This document shows, in pieces, positions 53,496 through 64,000 of a stretch of DNA of 64,000 nt. Under the pieces are notes generated by a model, which saw only the letters and a program-made list of their open reading frames with translations, made no database searches and was not told where the DNA came from. Source of the DNA: Heliocidaris tuberculata (lineage: Eukaryota; Echinodermata; Echinoidea; Camarodonta; Echinometridae); assembly GCA_025618425.1 (NCBI GenBank), contig CM046832.1, positions 22,249,917 through 22,313,916 of the forward strand, written 5' to 3'. Every line of letters begins with the position of its first letter. The stretch's first letter is position 1. The position numbers and the translations under genes are program-made.

Positions 53496-54708
53496 AAATA
53501 TTTCCAATAGACATAACACGTAGACGAAAAACGGGATTCTTAAATGACATTTTGTAGTTAAAAAAAGGGCATGATCCCGACATCTGATCAAAAATTGGAG
53601 GGCACACTTGTAAAAGCTTATAGTCTCAGCTATAACATACCAAAATTTGGGAGAAAATCGAGCAGAAATTACAAAGATACTGCTCAAAGAAGACGGGAAT
53701 GTAGAATCAAGATTTGAGAAAAAGTCATCTCCCATAGAGAATACACGCAAAATGAGAAAAATTGACATGCCTCTTTTAATCGCAAAAATACACCATGATT
53801 TCTTTGTCAAAATGAACAATCGTGTAACTGATCTTGTAGAGAATTGTCTCAGCTACAACATATCAAAATTTGGAAGAAAATCGACCAACTATGAGTGAAA
53901 TATTGTCAAATGAATACAAAAATTATGACGTCATTTTTTCAAAATCATTTTTTTCAGTTGATATGCAAATATGATGACGTCACAACGTATTTTTGGCCAA
54001 AATTTTGCATGAATTCAGATTTACATCTTACAGGCTTTCAGAATATTCAATAAAATTTGGGGGTCCCCAGCCATTCTGACGAGCTATGGCGGATTCTAGA
54101 TAGGCATCTTTTTAGCACTTTTTACATTATATTCCCCATTGACGCGCGCGCGGATTTTTAAGTTTGACGCGCGCGTGTGGCCTTATGGAAAGTCGAGAAT
54201 GACTGTAAATAGTTGGAAATTGTCAAGAATAGTGTCATGAATACAAACCATGCAAAAAAAACTCCGTTTTTACGTTCTATACGCGCTGCGTACGCGCATA
54301 ACGCGCGCGCGGACGCGCACGGACGGAAAATTTTGAAATGCTTAAAATGTCCTGAACCGTACTCTCCTTTGATTAAAAAGTGATTTTGAGCAATTCTAAA
54401 TTTTGACGCGCGCGTACGTGCGCGTCATGACGTGCCCGCGGATTTTGCTGACATTTTACATTGACACTTGACCTGAGGTTTATGTGTTGTAAATATGGTT
54501 GATTTTTGATGATCCGTTGTGATGATATGATTGATAATCTGATTTCACAAAATGGCGCCTGGATGACGTCATGATGACCTGATGACCTTGAAAAAATTTC
54601 TGGCACTTGACCATTATATGCCTGATAATTGATTGAAATTTTATGAAAAATGAGCGAACCGAATTTGAGAAAACACGCTCACAAGAAAGTGGTGGAAAAA
54701 TAAAAATA

Positions 54709-54927
54709 AATAATAAAGAAATAAATAAATAAAGAAAATTCTGACGAAATTAAGAGGTAGTCTGTCTACGACAGACCACCTAATAATAAAGAAATAAATA
54801 AATAAAGAAAATTCTGACGAAATTAAGAGGTAGTCTGTCTACGACAGACCACCTAATAATAAAGAAATAAATAAATAAAGAAAATTCTGACGAAATTAAG
54901 AGGTAGTCTGTCTACGACAGACCACCT
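54709..54927. repeat. Hairpin minisatellite, three units
   Basis: Three near-identical units ending next to a CTAG terminus. Confidence 0.87.
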
Positions 54928-56131
54928 AACTAGAAATTTAATTCGTCACTGAAGACGAATTAGGTGGTCTGTCTTGAACTGGTAAATTCTTATGTAAGAT
55001 ATGATGATGATTGGGCAAGATAGTGATCATGGTAGGGTCGACGACAATGATAAGATGGTCATATATATGTGATGACAGTGAAATTGACCATCCGCAATAT
55101 GAAAGAGAAATGGCATTTCGTTATTAACATACATGACCATACATGACCATAAGTCGATTTTCAGAAAATGGCACCTGGATAAAGTTATAATGACATCATG
55201 ACCTTGTGATTTTCACAGCATAATTGTCCTACCAAGCCTCATGTCTGTGCCAACCTTCATAAAGATTCAATATTCCGTTTTTAAGTAATCAGCCCCGCAA
55301 AAAAGGGGGGTGTTGGGTGGTTTTCGGTAAATTAGTATGAGATTTTTCGTTTTTTCATTTGTCAATGGGAGGAAAAAATACACGAATTTGAAGAAATTTC
55401 AAATTGGAAGTAAAATGGACAGGCATTTCCTTGAAGTTTCAGCCATTAGTTTCGTTGTAGAAGGCAGGATGGACGAGAAATTAAGGAAAAGATGGACAAG
55501 AAAACGACGTCTACACTTCAATACACAAAAAAAAAACGAATTGAGGTATGAATGTGAATTTTTGTGTGCATGATATTTGGTGCAGATGTGATGACTATGG
55601 GAAGATTGAGAAAGATTTATCTCCTCGTTTGGGAGTTATCGGGGGTGGCATTTTTCACTGTTGCGGGCGCACTGACGCGCGGACGCGTACGTCCGCGCGC
55701 GTCTAATTTTCTGAAATTGACCGGATTGATTTTAGCTTTAACCATGCCAAATATGAAAGAGAAATGACATTTCGTTATGAACATATGACCATAAGTTGAT
55801 TTTCACAAAATGGCGCCTGGATGACGTCACAATAACCTGATGACCTTGAAAAAGATGTGGGAACTTGACCTTATTAGGACTGATGACTGACGAAAATATG
55901 AAGAAAATAGACTGAGCCGATTTGGAGAAATCGGGATAACGAACTGGACGATTTGATATTGCAGGACATGTGGAAGATTATCCCCTTAGCTTTAATACAC
56001 GACAGGGAATGAGATTCTACACAAACTACTGCACACTACTTTCAATAGACATAACACGCAAAATTAGGCAGTTTTTTACATTGTTTGTGATGGTATATGT
56101 TATAATAGTCGAAGAAGATGGTAGAATGAAA

Positions 56132-56165
<34 letters not shown>

Positions 56166-56168
<3 letters not shown>

Positions 56169-56229
56169 ACCCACCGGGAATCGAACCTGGGTCGCCGGAA
56201 TGGGAGGCAAGTGCTTTACCAATGGACCA
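56166..56229 (-). pseudogene. tRNA-Gly-like, copy 12
   Basis: Identical to copy 1 by eye; lies in a module A unit. Confidence 0.72.
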
Positions 56230-57442
56230 AAATATTTCCAATAGAGATAACACGTAGACGAAAAACGGGATTCTCAAATGACATTTTGTAGTTAAAAAAT
56301 GGGCATGATCCCGACATCTGATCAAAAATTGGAGGACACATTTGTGAAAGCTTATAGTCTCAGCTATAACATATTCAAATTTGGAAAAAAATCGAGCAGA
56401 AATTACAAAGATACTGCTCAAAGAAGACGGGAATGTAGAATCAAGATTGGAGAAAAAGTCATCTCCCATAGAGAATACACGCAAAATGAGAAAAATTGAC
56501 ATGCCTCTTTTAATCGCAAAAATACACCATGATTTCTTTGTCAAAATGAACAATCGTGTAACTGATCTTGTAGAGAATTGTCTCAGCTACAACATATCAA
56601 AATTTGGAAGAAAATCGACCAACTATGAGTGAAATATTGTCAAATGAATACAAAAATTATGACGTCATTTTTTCAAAATCATTTTTTTCAGTTGATATGC
56701 AAATATGATGACGTCACAACGTATTTTTGGCCAAAATTTTGCATGAATTCAGATTTACATCTTACAGGCTTTCAGAATATTCAATAAAATTTGGGGGTCC
56801 CCAGCCATTCTGACGAGCTATGGCGGATTCTAGATAGGCATCTTTTTAGCACTTTTTACATTATATTCCCCATTGACGCGCGCGCGGATTTTTAAGTTTG
56901 ACGCGCGCGTGTGGCCTTATGGAAAGTCGAGAATGACTGTAAATAGTTGGAAATTGTCAAGAATAGTGTCATGAATACAAACCATGCAAAAAAAACGGAG
57001 TTTTTACGTTCTATACGCGCTGCGTACGCGCATAACGCGCGCGCGGACGCGCACGGACGGAAAATTTTGAAATGCTTAAAATGTCCTGAACCGTACTCTC
57101 CTTTGATTAAAAAGTGATTTTGAGCAATTCTAAATTTTGACGCGCGCGTACGTGCGCGTCATGACGTGCCCGCGGATTTTGCTGACATTTTACATTGACA
57201 CTTGACCTGAAGTTTATGTGTTGTAAATATGGTTGATTTTTGATGATCCGTTGTGATGATATGATTGATAATCTGATTTCACAAAATGGCGCCTGGATGA
57301 CGTCATGATGACCTGATGACCTTGAAAAAATTTCTGGCACTTGACCATTATATGCCTGATAATTGATTGAAATTTTATGAAAAATGAGCGAACCGAATTT
57401 GAGAAAACACGCTCACAAGAAAGTGGTGGAAAAATAAAAATA

Positions 57443-57624
57443 AATAATAAAGAAATAAAGAAAATTCTGACGAAATTAAGAGGTAGTCTGTCTACGACAG
57501 ACCACCTAATAATAAAGAAATAAATAAAGAAAATTCTGACGAAATTAAGAGGTAGTCTGTCTACGACAGACCACCTAAAAATTCTGACGAAATTAAGAGG
57601 TAGTCTGTCTTCGACAGACCACCT
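57443..57624. repeat. Hairpin minisatellite, three units (last shortened)
   Basis: The third unit lacks the AATAAAG spacer. It is followed by module C. Confidence 0.85.
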
Positions 57625-58631
57625 AATAATACCTATAACGTGTGTGTCTACGGCAAAATGGGCAATTTAAACTTTGAAAGCCATTTTCGGCCTGAAAACG
57701 ACCGTTAAAACGTTTGAGCTACACAAGCCTTTTTTGTGTAGAATTTTCTGCTCTTTCATCTGAATCAAGTCCCAAGTCTCTAGCACCCCGCAAACTGAAG
57801 TTAGAGGCCCCGTTCAAGGTCCGACAAGGGTATTTTTCACCCCAAAATCACTAAATGAAGCCTAGATGACGTCATAATGTCGTCATGAACCTCAGATTTT
57901 CACCGTCAATTCTTCTTATCAGTCCTCATTACTGTGCTGAATTTTAAAAAGATTCATGGTTTCGTTTTTGAGTTATTGCCCCCGTAAAAAAAGGGGGGGG
58001 GGTAAAAAAAGGAAAAAATGAATTATAAAAAAAAACGAATTGAGGTATGAATGTGAATTTTTGTGTGCCTGATATTTGGTGCAGATGTGATGACTATGGG
58101 AAGATTGAGAAAGATTTATCTCCTCGTTTGGGAGTTATCGGGGGTGGCATTTTTCACTGTTTCGGGCGCACTGACGCGCGGACGCGTACGTCCGCGCGCG
58201 TCTAATTTTCTGAAATTGACCGGATTGATTTTAGCTTTAACCATGCCAAATATGAAAGAGAAATGACATTTCGTTATGAACATATGACCATAAGTTGATT
58301 TTCACAAAATGGCGCCTGGATGACGTCACAATAACCTGATGACCTTGAAAAAGATGTGGGAACTTGACCTTATTAGGACTGATGACTGACGAAAATATGA
58401 AGAAAATAGACTGAGCCGATTTGGAGAAATCGGGATAACGAACTGGACGATTTGATATTGCAGGACATGTGGAAGATTATCCCCTTAGCTTTAATACACG
58501 ACAGGGAATGAGATTCTACACAAACTACTGCACACTACTTTCAATAGACATAACACGCAAAATTAGGCAGTTTTTTACATTGTTTGTGATGGTATATGTT
58601 ATAATAGTCGAAGAAGATGGTAGAATGAAAG

Positions 58632-58663
<32 letters not shown>

Positions 58664-58666
<3 letters not shown>

Positions 58667-58727
58667 ACCCACCGGGAATCGAACCTGGGTCGCCGGAATG
58701 GGAGGCAAGTGCTTTACCAATGGACCA
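58664..58727 (-). pseudogene. tRNA-Gly-like, copy 13
   Basis: Identical to copy 1 by eye; lies in the last module C unit. Confidence 0.72.
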
Positions 58728-59940
58728 AAATATTTCCAATAGAGATAACACGTAGACGAAAAACGGGATTCTCAAATGACATTTTGTAGTTAAAAAATGG
58801 GCATGATCCCGACATCTGATCAAAAATTGGAGGACACATTTGTGAAAGCTTATAGTCTCAGCTATAACATATTCAAATTTGGAAAAAAATCGAGCAGAAA
58901 TTACAAAGATACTGCTCAAAGAAGACGGGAATGTAGAATCAAGATTGGAGAAAAAGTCATCTCCCATAGAGAATACACGCAAAATGAGAAAAATTGACAT
59001 GCCTCTTTTAATCGCAAAAATACACCATGATTTCTTTGTCAAAATGAACAATCGTGTAACTGATCTTGTAGAGAATTGTCTCAGCTACAACATATCAAAA
59101 TTTGGAAGAAAATCGACCAACTATGAGTGAAATATTGTCAAATGAATACAAAAATTATGACGTCATTTTTTCAAAATCATTTTTTTCAGTTGATATGCAA
59201 ATATGATGACGTCACAACGTATTTTTGGCCAAAATTTTGCATGAATTCAGATTTACATCTTACAGGCTTTCAGAATATTCAATAAAATTTGGGGGTCCCC
59301 AGCCATTCTGACGAGCTATGGCGGATTCTAGATAGGCATCTTTTTAGCACTTTTTACATTATATTCCCCATTGACGCGCGCGCGGATTTTTAAGTTTGAC
59401 GCGCGCGTGTGGCCTTATGGAAAGTCGAGAATGACTGTAAATAGTTGGAAATTGTCAAGAATAGTGTCATGAATACAAACCATGCAAAAAAAACGGAGTT
59501 TTTACGTTCTATACGCGCTGCGTACGCGCATAACGCGCGCGCGGACGCGCACGGACGGAAAATTTTGAAATGCTTAAAATGTCCTGAACCGTACTCTCCT
59601 TTGATTAAAAAGTGATTTTGAGCAATTCTAAATTTTGACGCGCGCGTACGTGCGCGTCATGACGTGCCCGCGGATTTTGCTGACATTTTACATTGACACT
59701 TGACCTGAAGTTTATGTGTTGTAAATATGGTTGATTTTTGATGATCCGTTGTGATGATATGATTGATAATCGGATTTCACAAAATGGCGCCTGGATGACG
59801 TCATGATGACCTGATGACCTTGAAAAAATTTCTGGCACTTGACCATTATATGCCTGATAATTGATTGAAATTTTATGAAAAATGAGCAAACCGAATTTGA
59901 GAAAACACGCTCACAAGAAAGTGGTGGAAAAATAAAAATA

Positions 59941-60009
59941 AATAATAAAGAAATAAATAAAGAAAATTCTGACGAAATTAAGAGGTAGTCTGTCTACGAC
60001 AGACCACCT
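59941..60009. repeat. Hairpin minisatellite, one unit at the array end
   Basis: Terminal unit; the non-array flank starts right after it. Confidence 0.82.
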
Positions 60010-60010
60010 A

Positions 60011-60100
60011 ATAATCTTCTCACGAGAAATGTGAATGTAATGATGTTTATACGGGAACTTCTATCATAGTGACTCAGTATAAAGGTTATGTGGGTTAAAC
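60011..60100. repeat. Right array flank, diverged copy of left flank
   Basis: ATAATCTTCTCACGAG is identical to 28497-28512, followed by weaker similarity up to ATAAAGGTTA. Confidence 0.65.
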
Positions 60101-60649
60101 ATCTTATATACATGTCTTAAATACTTCTAGCTGAATAATGAAAATAAAGCTGAAGAAAAGACGGTATGCATGCAGTACATTCCTACATTGTAAATAAAAA
60201 TACTTTTCGTATGTATTTGAGGTTACAACAGGATTGAGGAAATCCTGGAAACAGTGGAATTGCGGGCTACAAGCATTAATTTCCTCATATATTAAGTTGT
60301 AAGCCCACATGGTCACTTGTCACAAAACAGGAGAAATATTTTTGGACTGCACTTTGTGCTTAAAATAGCAAAATGCACTTTGACAAGAAAATAATCAGGT
60401 AATAGATTTTCCTTCAAATGTTTATTTCTACATTACTTCTTCGGTTTTTGTAAAATGCCTGCAAAACCAATTGGTGATTGAAGGGAAGTGGGAACATATT
60501 CTTCGTATAGGCCTTCATGACTGTAAACCACTCGAAAAACTCAAGTATGATCATCGATCATATATCTCTTTTAATGGCATAATCATCGCTATGTTTAGTA
60601 TCATTAGAAAGTGTGTTTATTCCTTTTTAAAATGATATCTCATTTGTCA
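60101..60649. other. Non-coding sequence
   Basis: AT-rich; no gene or element recognised. Confidence 0.45.
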
Positions 60650-62175
60650 TGATTACGCAGTCATGGAATGTGCAGTACATCAAAATAAGGGGCAAGGTCA
60701 AAGGTGAAAAGTTGCAAAATCACTGCTCTGTGCACTCTTCTTTTTTGAAGAGAGAGTAATAGGGCTGCTGTTATTTCAGCTGGTATTCCATGAGCAACAT
60801 ACACACTGCACTGAAATGAATATGCATGAAACTTGAACAAACATACAAGCACTAAATATATAATACGTTATCACTCAAACAAAGATGCATGAGCATTCAA
60901 ACAAACATGCAATATACATTTCATTTCACATGACTTCATCTCTGTGAAGAAAAAAAACAACAAAAAACGAGAGAAACTTTAAGGCTTAAAGTACACATTC
61001 AAAGAAAATCACAAATATGATAAATAATGTATCACTAGAAACTGGCAAGTTAACAGATAGCAATCGTATCAGTTTAAAGTCAACTACATATCAGGTAATT
61101 AAACAATAATACAAATAAAACTACCTCCCAGCATCTGCGATATACAAGCGCTTCGCCAAAAAAATAACAATGTTTCAATGACGTCAATAAAGGGAACAAT
61201 CCTGTCCAAGCAGACGACGTCCCATAAAGAATGAACATAAGTGCAGTGCAGTTATTTCTCAAATTATAAAGAATTTAGTGTATTCAAACGTGCCCATATT
61301 TCACACCATTCTAAAATGGGAATGAAACAGATTCTGATTACTGAAATCTTTTGTTTGTAAATATATAGGATGAGGGTTAATGAACAATCAAAGAAACCAC
61401 ACTTTCAAATTGAAAAGCCCGCTGAATGATTGCAAGGACGGTATTCATCCCTCATTCAACGCCGAACGTCCAGCGGTGTATGCAGCTGTGAATGCAATGG
61501 CGTCTATTTTGTTTACAAGCAACTGATTCCTTTATTCTTGTAACGCTTCATTTTCCATCCAAATAAATCCATGCACGGGGTTTAGAGTGAGGCAATATAT
61601 GTATTAAACATAATAGACTAATGCTAGTGAAGTGAAATAACTGAAGAGAAGATGACAAAACAGGCACTGAAAATATGTGAGATGTTATGGGACATCGTCT
61701 GCTTGTGCAATTAACGTCCTGTCTTTGACGTCACACATTTCAGCGGCTTTCGGAGAGCTGTTCAGGTGCTATGTCGGGGCTGTATTTTAGCAATTTGTAA
61801 TTGATAATAATCATTACTTCGAATGTTTGCAAGCGTCGAATTTTGACAAACTTGTCCGGTCTAAGCTTCACCTACGCAATAATGAAACTTAAGTCAGTTT
61901 TAAAAATCAATGAATATCTACTTTAAATCAACTTTCATGTTGAATCTTAGACGGTGCATGAGTTTCAGTTTCAGTATTCTTTGGAATATGGCATTCATGG
62001 ATGGCCAGTTGGGAACAATAGCCCCACAGTCATTTTAAAAAAAAAAAAAAAAAAATTTTTCTTATGTCAACGAAAGAAGAGTGCTCTGTATGCAGTGTTT
62101 ATATGCATTTTGCAACTTTTCACTTTTGACCCTGCTCCTTATTCTGATGTTCTGCTCATTCCATGACTACATAAT
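60650..62175. repeat. Inverted repeat pair, possible long-TIR element
   Basis: About 60650-60800 (GTCATGGAATGTGCAGTAC onwards) matches the reverse complement of about 61975-62175. Shared pieces include GTGAAAAGTTGCAAAAT and GAGCACTCTTCTTT or its close variant. A poly-A/T tract interrupts the right copy at 62037-62060. The 1.2 kb between shows no gene. Confidence 0.6.
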
Positions 62176-62357
62176 CATAATAGTTTGTGTATTATTTTAA
62201 AGATGAATAAATACCATTTCTGATGATAATAAGCAAAGCAATGATTATACCATTACAAGAGAGATACAATCAATCAGAGTTGAGTGAGATTCTTCAACCA
62301 ATCCATGCAGTGCTGCAGTTTTTTAGAGGGATATTGTGATATATTATATATATATAT

Positions 62358-62491
62358 ACAGTGGCGGATCCAGGGGGGGGGGGCAATCCCGGCCCGTGCC
62401 CCCCCTTTTGAGGGAAAACAATGCAATGTGCCCCCCCCTATTTGCGATTGTGCCCCCCCCCCCTTTTCGAGCAGAAAACCTTTTTTTTTTT

Positions 62492-62523
<32 letters not shown>

Positions 62524-62645
62524 GTTTTTTTTTTGCTTGTCAGAGAATTATGGAGGGGAAGTGGACCCCATACCCCCCCCCCCCCCCCACTGAGCGACTT
62601 TTGGAGGGCTGGCGAAAAATTTTTTTTTGCTCGCCAAATTTGTGT
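62358..62645. repeat. Dispersed repeat starting CAGTGGCGGATCCAGG
   Basis: GTGGCGGATCCAGG is followed by alternating runs of G, C and T. This start is familiar to me from dispersed repeats in many invertebrate genomes. Frames here are Pro- or Phe-rich artefacts. Confidence 0.6.
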
Positions 62646-64000
62646 GAAGATCTAGTATTATAATTACGAACTTGACTATTATATTTGAAGATGTCTAAAA
62701 AGGGGGTAGGTAATAACCTATTTTTATATTTATACATGAATGTTGCAATTTCTTGCTTACTTATATCAGATATATTTAATAATGAATCTAGATTCATCTA
62801 GATTCATCTAGATCTGATTTATATCAGATCTAGGGATCTAGATTCCCACATTCTGGTGTCATGAAAACATTATTCGGTTAGGATTTTCAACCATTTCATT
62901 TTCTCCCTATAGACGACCATGATTATTTTGTCACCACAGCAACTCTCTCTCTCTGCCCCTCTGGCGCCCGGATGTAAACAATGACACGCCCATGTTGAAT
63001 TCAAAATATGAAAATAAGGAAACTGGACGATGAGGAAAATAACAAATTGTTTAAAAAAAAAAATTCTCTGCTATCATTTCATTAAATGCACCAAAATATA
63101 CATAGAGATTTCGACAATTTAATCAGAAATATGAAGGTTTATAGTTCACTTATCAATATTGAAAGTTAAAACAAATCTAGAAATTACAAAATGACGACAT
63201 TTACAACCCATGAGAGATCCTGGAAGACTCAATAATGAAAAGGGTCTTATGCATTGTGAGTTGAGTTTTATTTCTCTGTAGATCCTGCATTCACCATGCG
63301 AGTATTACTCATAAATCATTAAGGCCATACACCGAGACGTGACCAGAATGGCATGATGATATATCAAGAGAGATTGACGATTATTGAACCAATCTCTGAC
63401 CAGATGACGACCGTATATTACGAAGCTTTTTATTCATATAAGCTAATGTTATGTAAAGGGACTTGGTATTAAGAATTGCAGTTCCTAGAAATGTAGATGC
63501 TACTTAACTGAATTGGATGGTACAATGATGATTTATTGGTTTTAATCTGGTTATCTTTTTTAAAGCATACTCTAATTTGGTTGGTCCTATTTTACCTAGA
63601 TACAATTACGTCACGAATATATTATGAATAACATTCATTTCAGCCGCAAGTTGTGATGATTTCTATAGTTCAGGTAACAGTCCTATATAGAAACAAAAGT
63701 AGACATCGCCTAATATTTACATAAGTCGCACAATAAATAAATAAAAAAAAAATTACCATTGACTTTCTGAATATTTATTTCAAACGCAAATGATTGATTT
63801 TAATACGCCAAGTAAAGAAAGTATGCGTAGCGTTATATTTACAAAAGTCGCCTAATAATTTCTGAAACATTTTGCTGCCGGTTTTCTGAATCTATGTCAA
63901 ATTAGTAGAGGTACCAGCATTAGTAGAAGCAGTATTGGTAGAAATATATAGAACTGGTCATAGTTTTAGTATTCGAAGTATGTACATGTCGTCATGGTCA
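62646..64000. other. Non-coding AT-rich sequence
   Basis: It contains a CTAGATTCAT tandem and an imperfect palindrome around AGATCTGATTTATATCAG at 62810-62831. No gene seen. Confidence 0.45.

Larger units (their letters stand above)
52594..54929 (-). mobile_element. Array unit 11: module A', core, three minisatellites
   Basis: CTAG at 52594. It contains a 5-bp inverted stretch at 54262-54266. Confidence 0.75.
54930..57624 (-). mobile_element. Array unit 12: module A, core, three minisatellites
   Basis: CTAG at 54930. The third minisatellite unit lacks its AAATAAAT part. Confidence 0.75.
28633..60010. repeat. Mosaic tandem array, 13 cores, Helitron-like modules
   Basis: The array is about 31.4 kb. 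A common core (tRNA-like sequence on the minus strand, long A tract, CpG-rich blocks, CRE motifs) recurs 13 times at spacings from 1598 to 3528 bp. Spacing varies because each core is joined to module A, A' or C and to zero to six hairpin minisatellite units. Most copies are nearly identical; the block 31733-35480 and the stretch 46472-47340 are clearly diverged. Ten module starts carry a Helitron-like 3' terminus on the minus strand. No protein gene is supported inside it. Confidence 0.92.
57625..60010 (-). mobile_element. Array unit 13: module C, core, one minisatellite
   Basis: Last unit. The array stops at the hairpin GACAGACCACCT, after which the flank repeat begins. Confidence 0.72.

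Noticed and set aside
62284..62655. Pro/Phe-rich frames at the right end
   Set aside because: Produced by homopolymer C, G and T runs of a dispersed repeat.

Overview
This is eukaryotic, AT-rich, gene-poor DNA. It has one intron-containing gene, many short inverted-repeat transposons, frequent palindromic ACATGTACATGT-type motifs and a 31-kb tandem repeat array. The look is that of a marine invertebrate, and an echinoderm such as a sea urchin is my best guess. That guess rests on sequence style and on repeat types I recognise, not on a database match.

Layout. Positions 1-17600 are non-coding as far as I can see and are dense with miniature inverted-repeat elements (MITEs). Several MITE families are bounded by TTAA and show nested or end-to-end insertions between 6.5 and 11.4 kb, with further copies at 4.8, 13.4 and 16.4 kb. 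Positions 17607-19350 carry the only convincing protein gene. It is a two-exon (or more) PAPS-dependent sulfotransferase-like type II membrane protein, modelled at 386 residues, with a short cytosolic tail and one membrane anchor in the first visible coding exon and the whole catalytic domain in the last exon. Its 413-bp intron holds a 145-bp MITE. Positions 19400-28500 are again non-coding, with two more MITEs and low-complexity tracts.

Positions 28633-60010 (about half the window) are a mosaic tandem array. Thirteen copies of a common core each contain a minus-strand tRNA-Gly-like sequence followed by a long T tract. The core is joined to alternative modules, called here A, A' and C, and to a variable number of about 72-bp hairpin minisatellite units. 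Ten module starts carry, on the minus strand, a hairpin followed by AAATTT (or a close variant) and CTAG with T as the next base, which is the arrangement expected at a Helitron 3' end. I therefore read the array as a tandemly amplified Helitron-like family; the 5' end is not resolved. About 26 copies of a composite motif (YY1-like ATGGCG core plus a TGACGTCA CRE palindrome) and many CpG-rich alternating blocks lie within it. A diverged copy of the same roughly 100-bp sequence flanks the array on both sides.

Positions 60100-64000 hold an inverted repeat pair, a dispersed repeat with runs of C and G, and otherwise unremarkable sequence. Long open frames inside the array repeat because the DNA repeats, and run through the tRNA-like and poly-T parts, so I do not call them genes.
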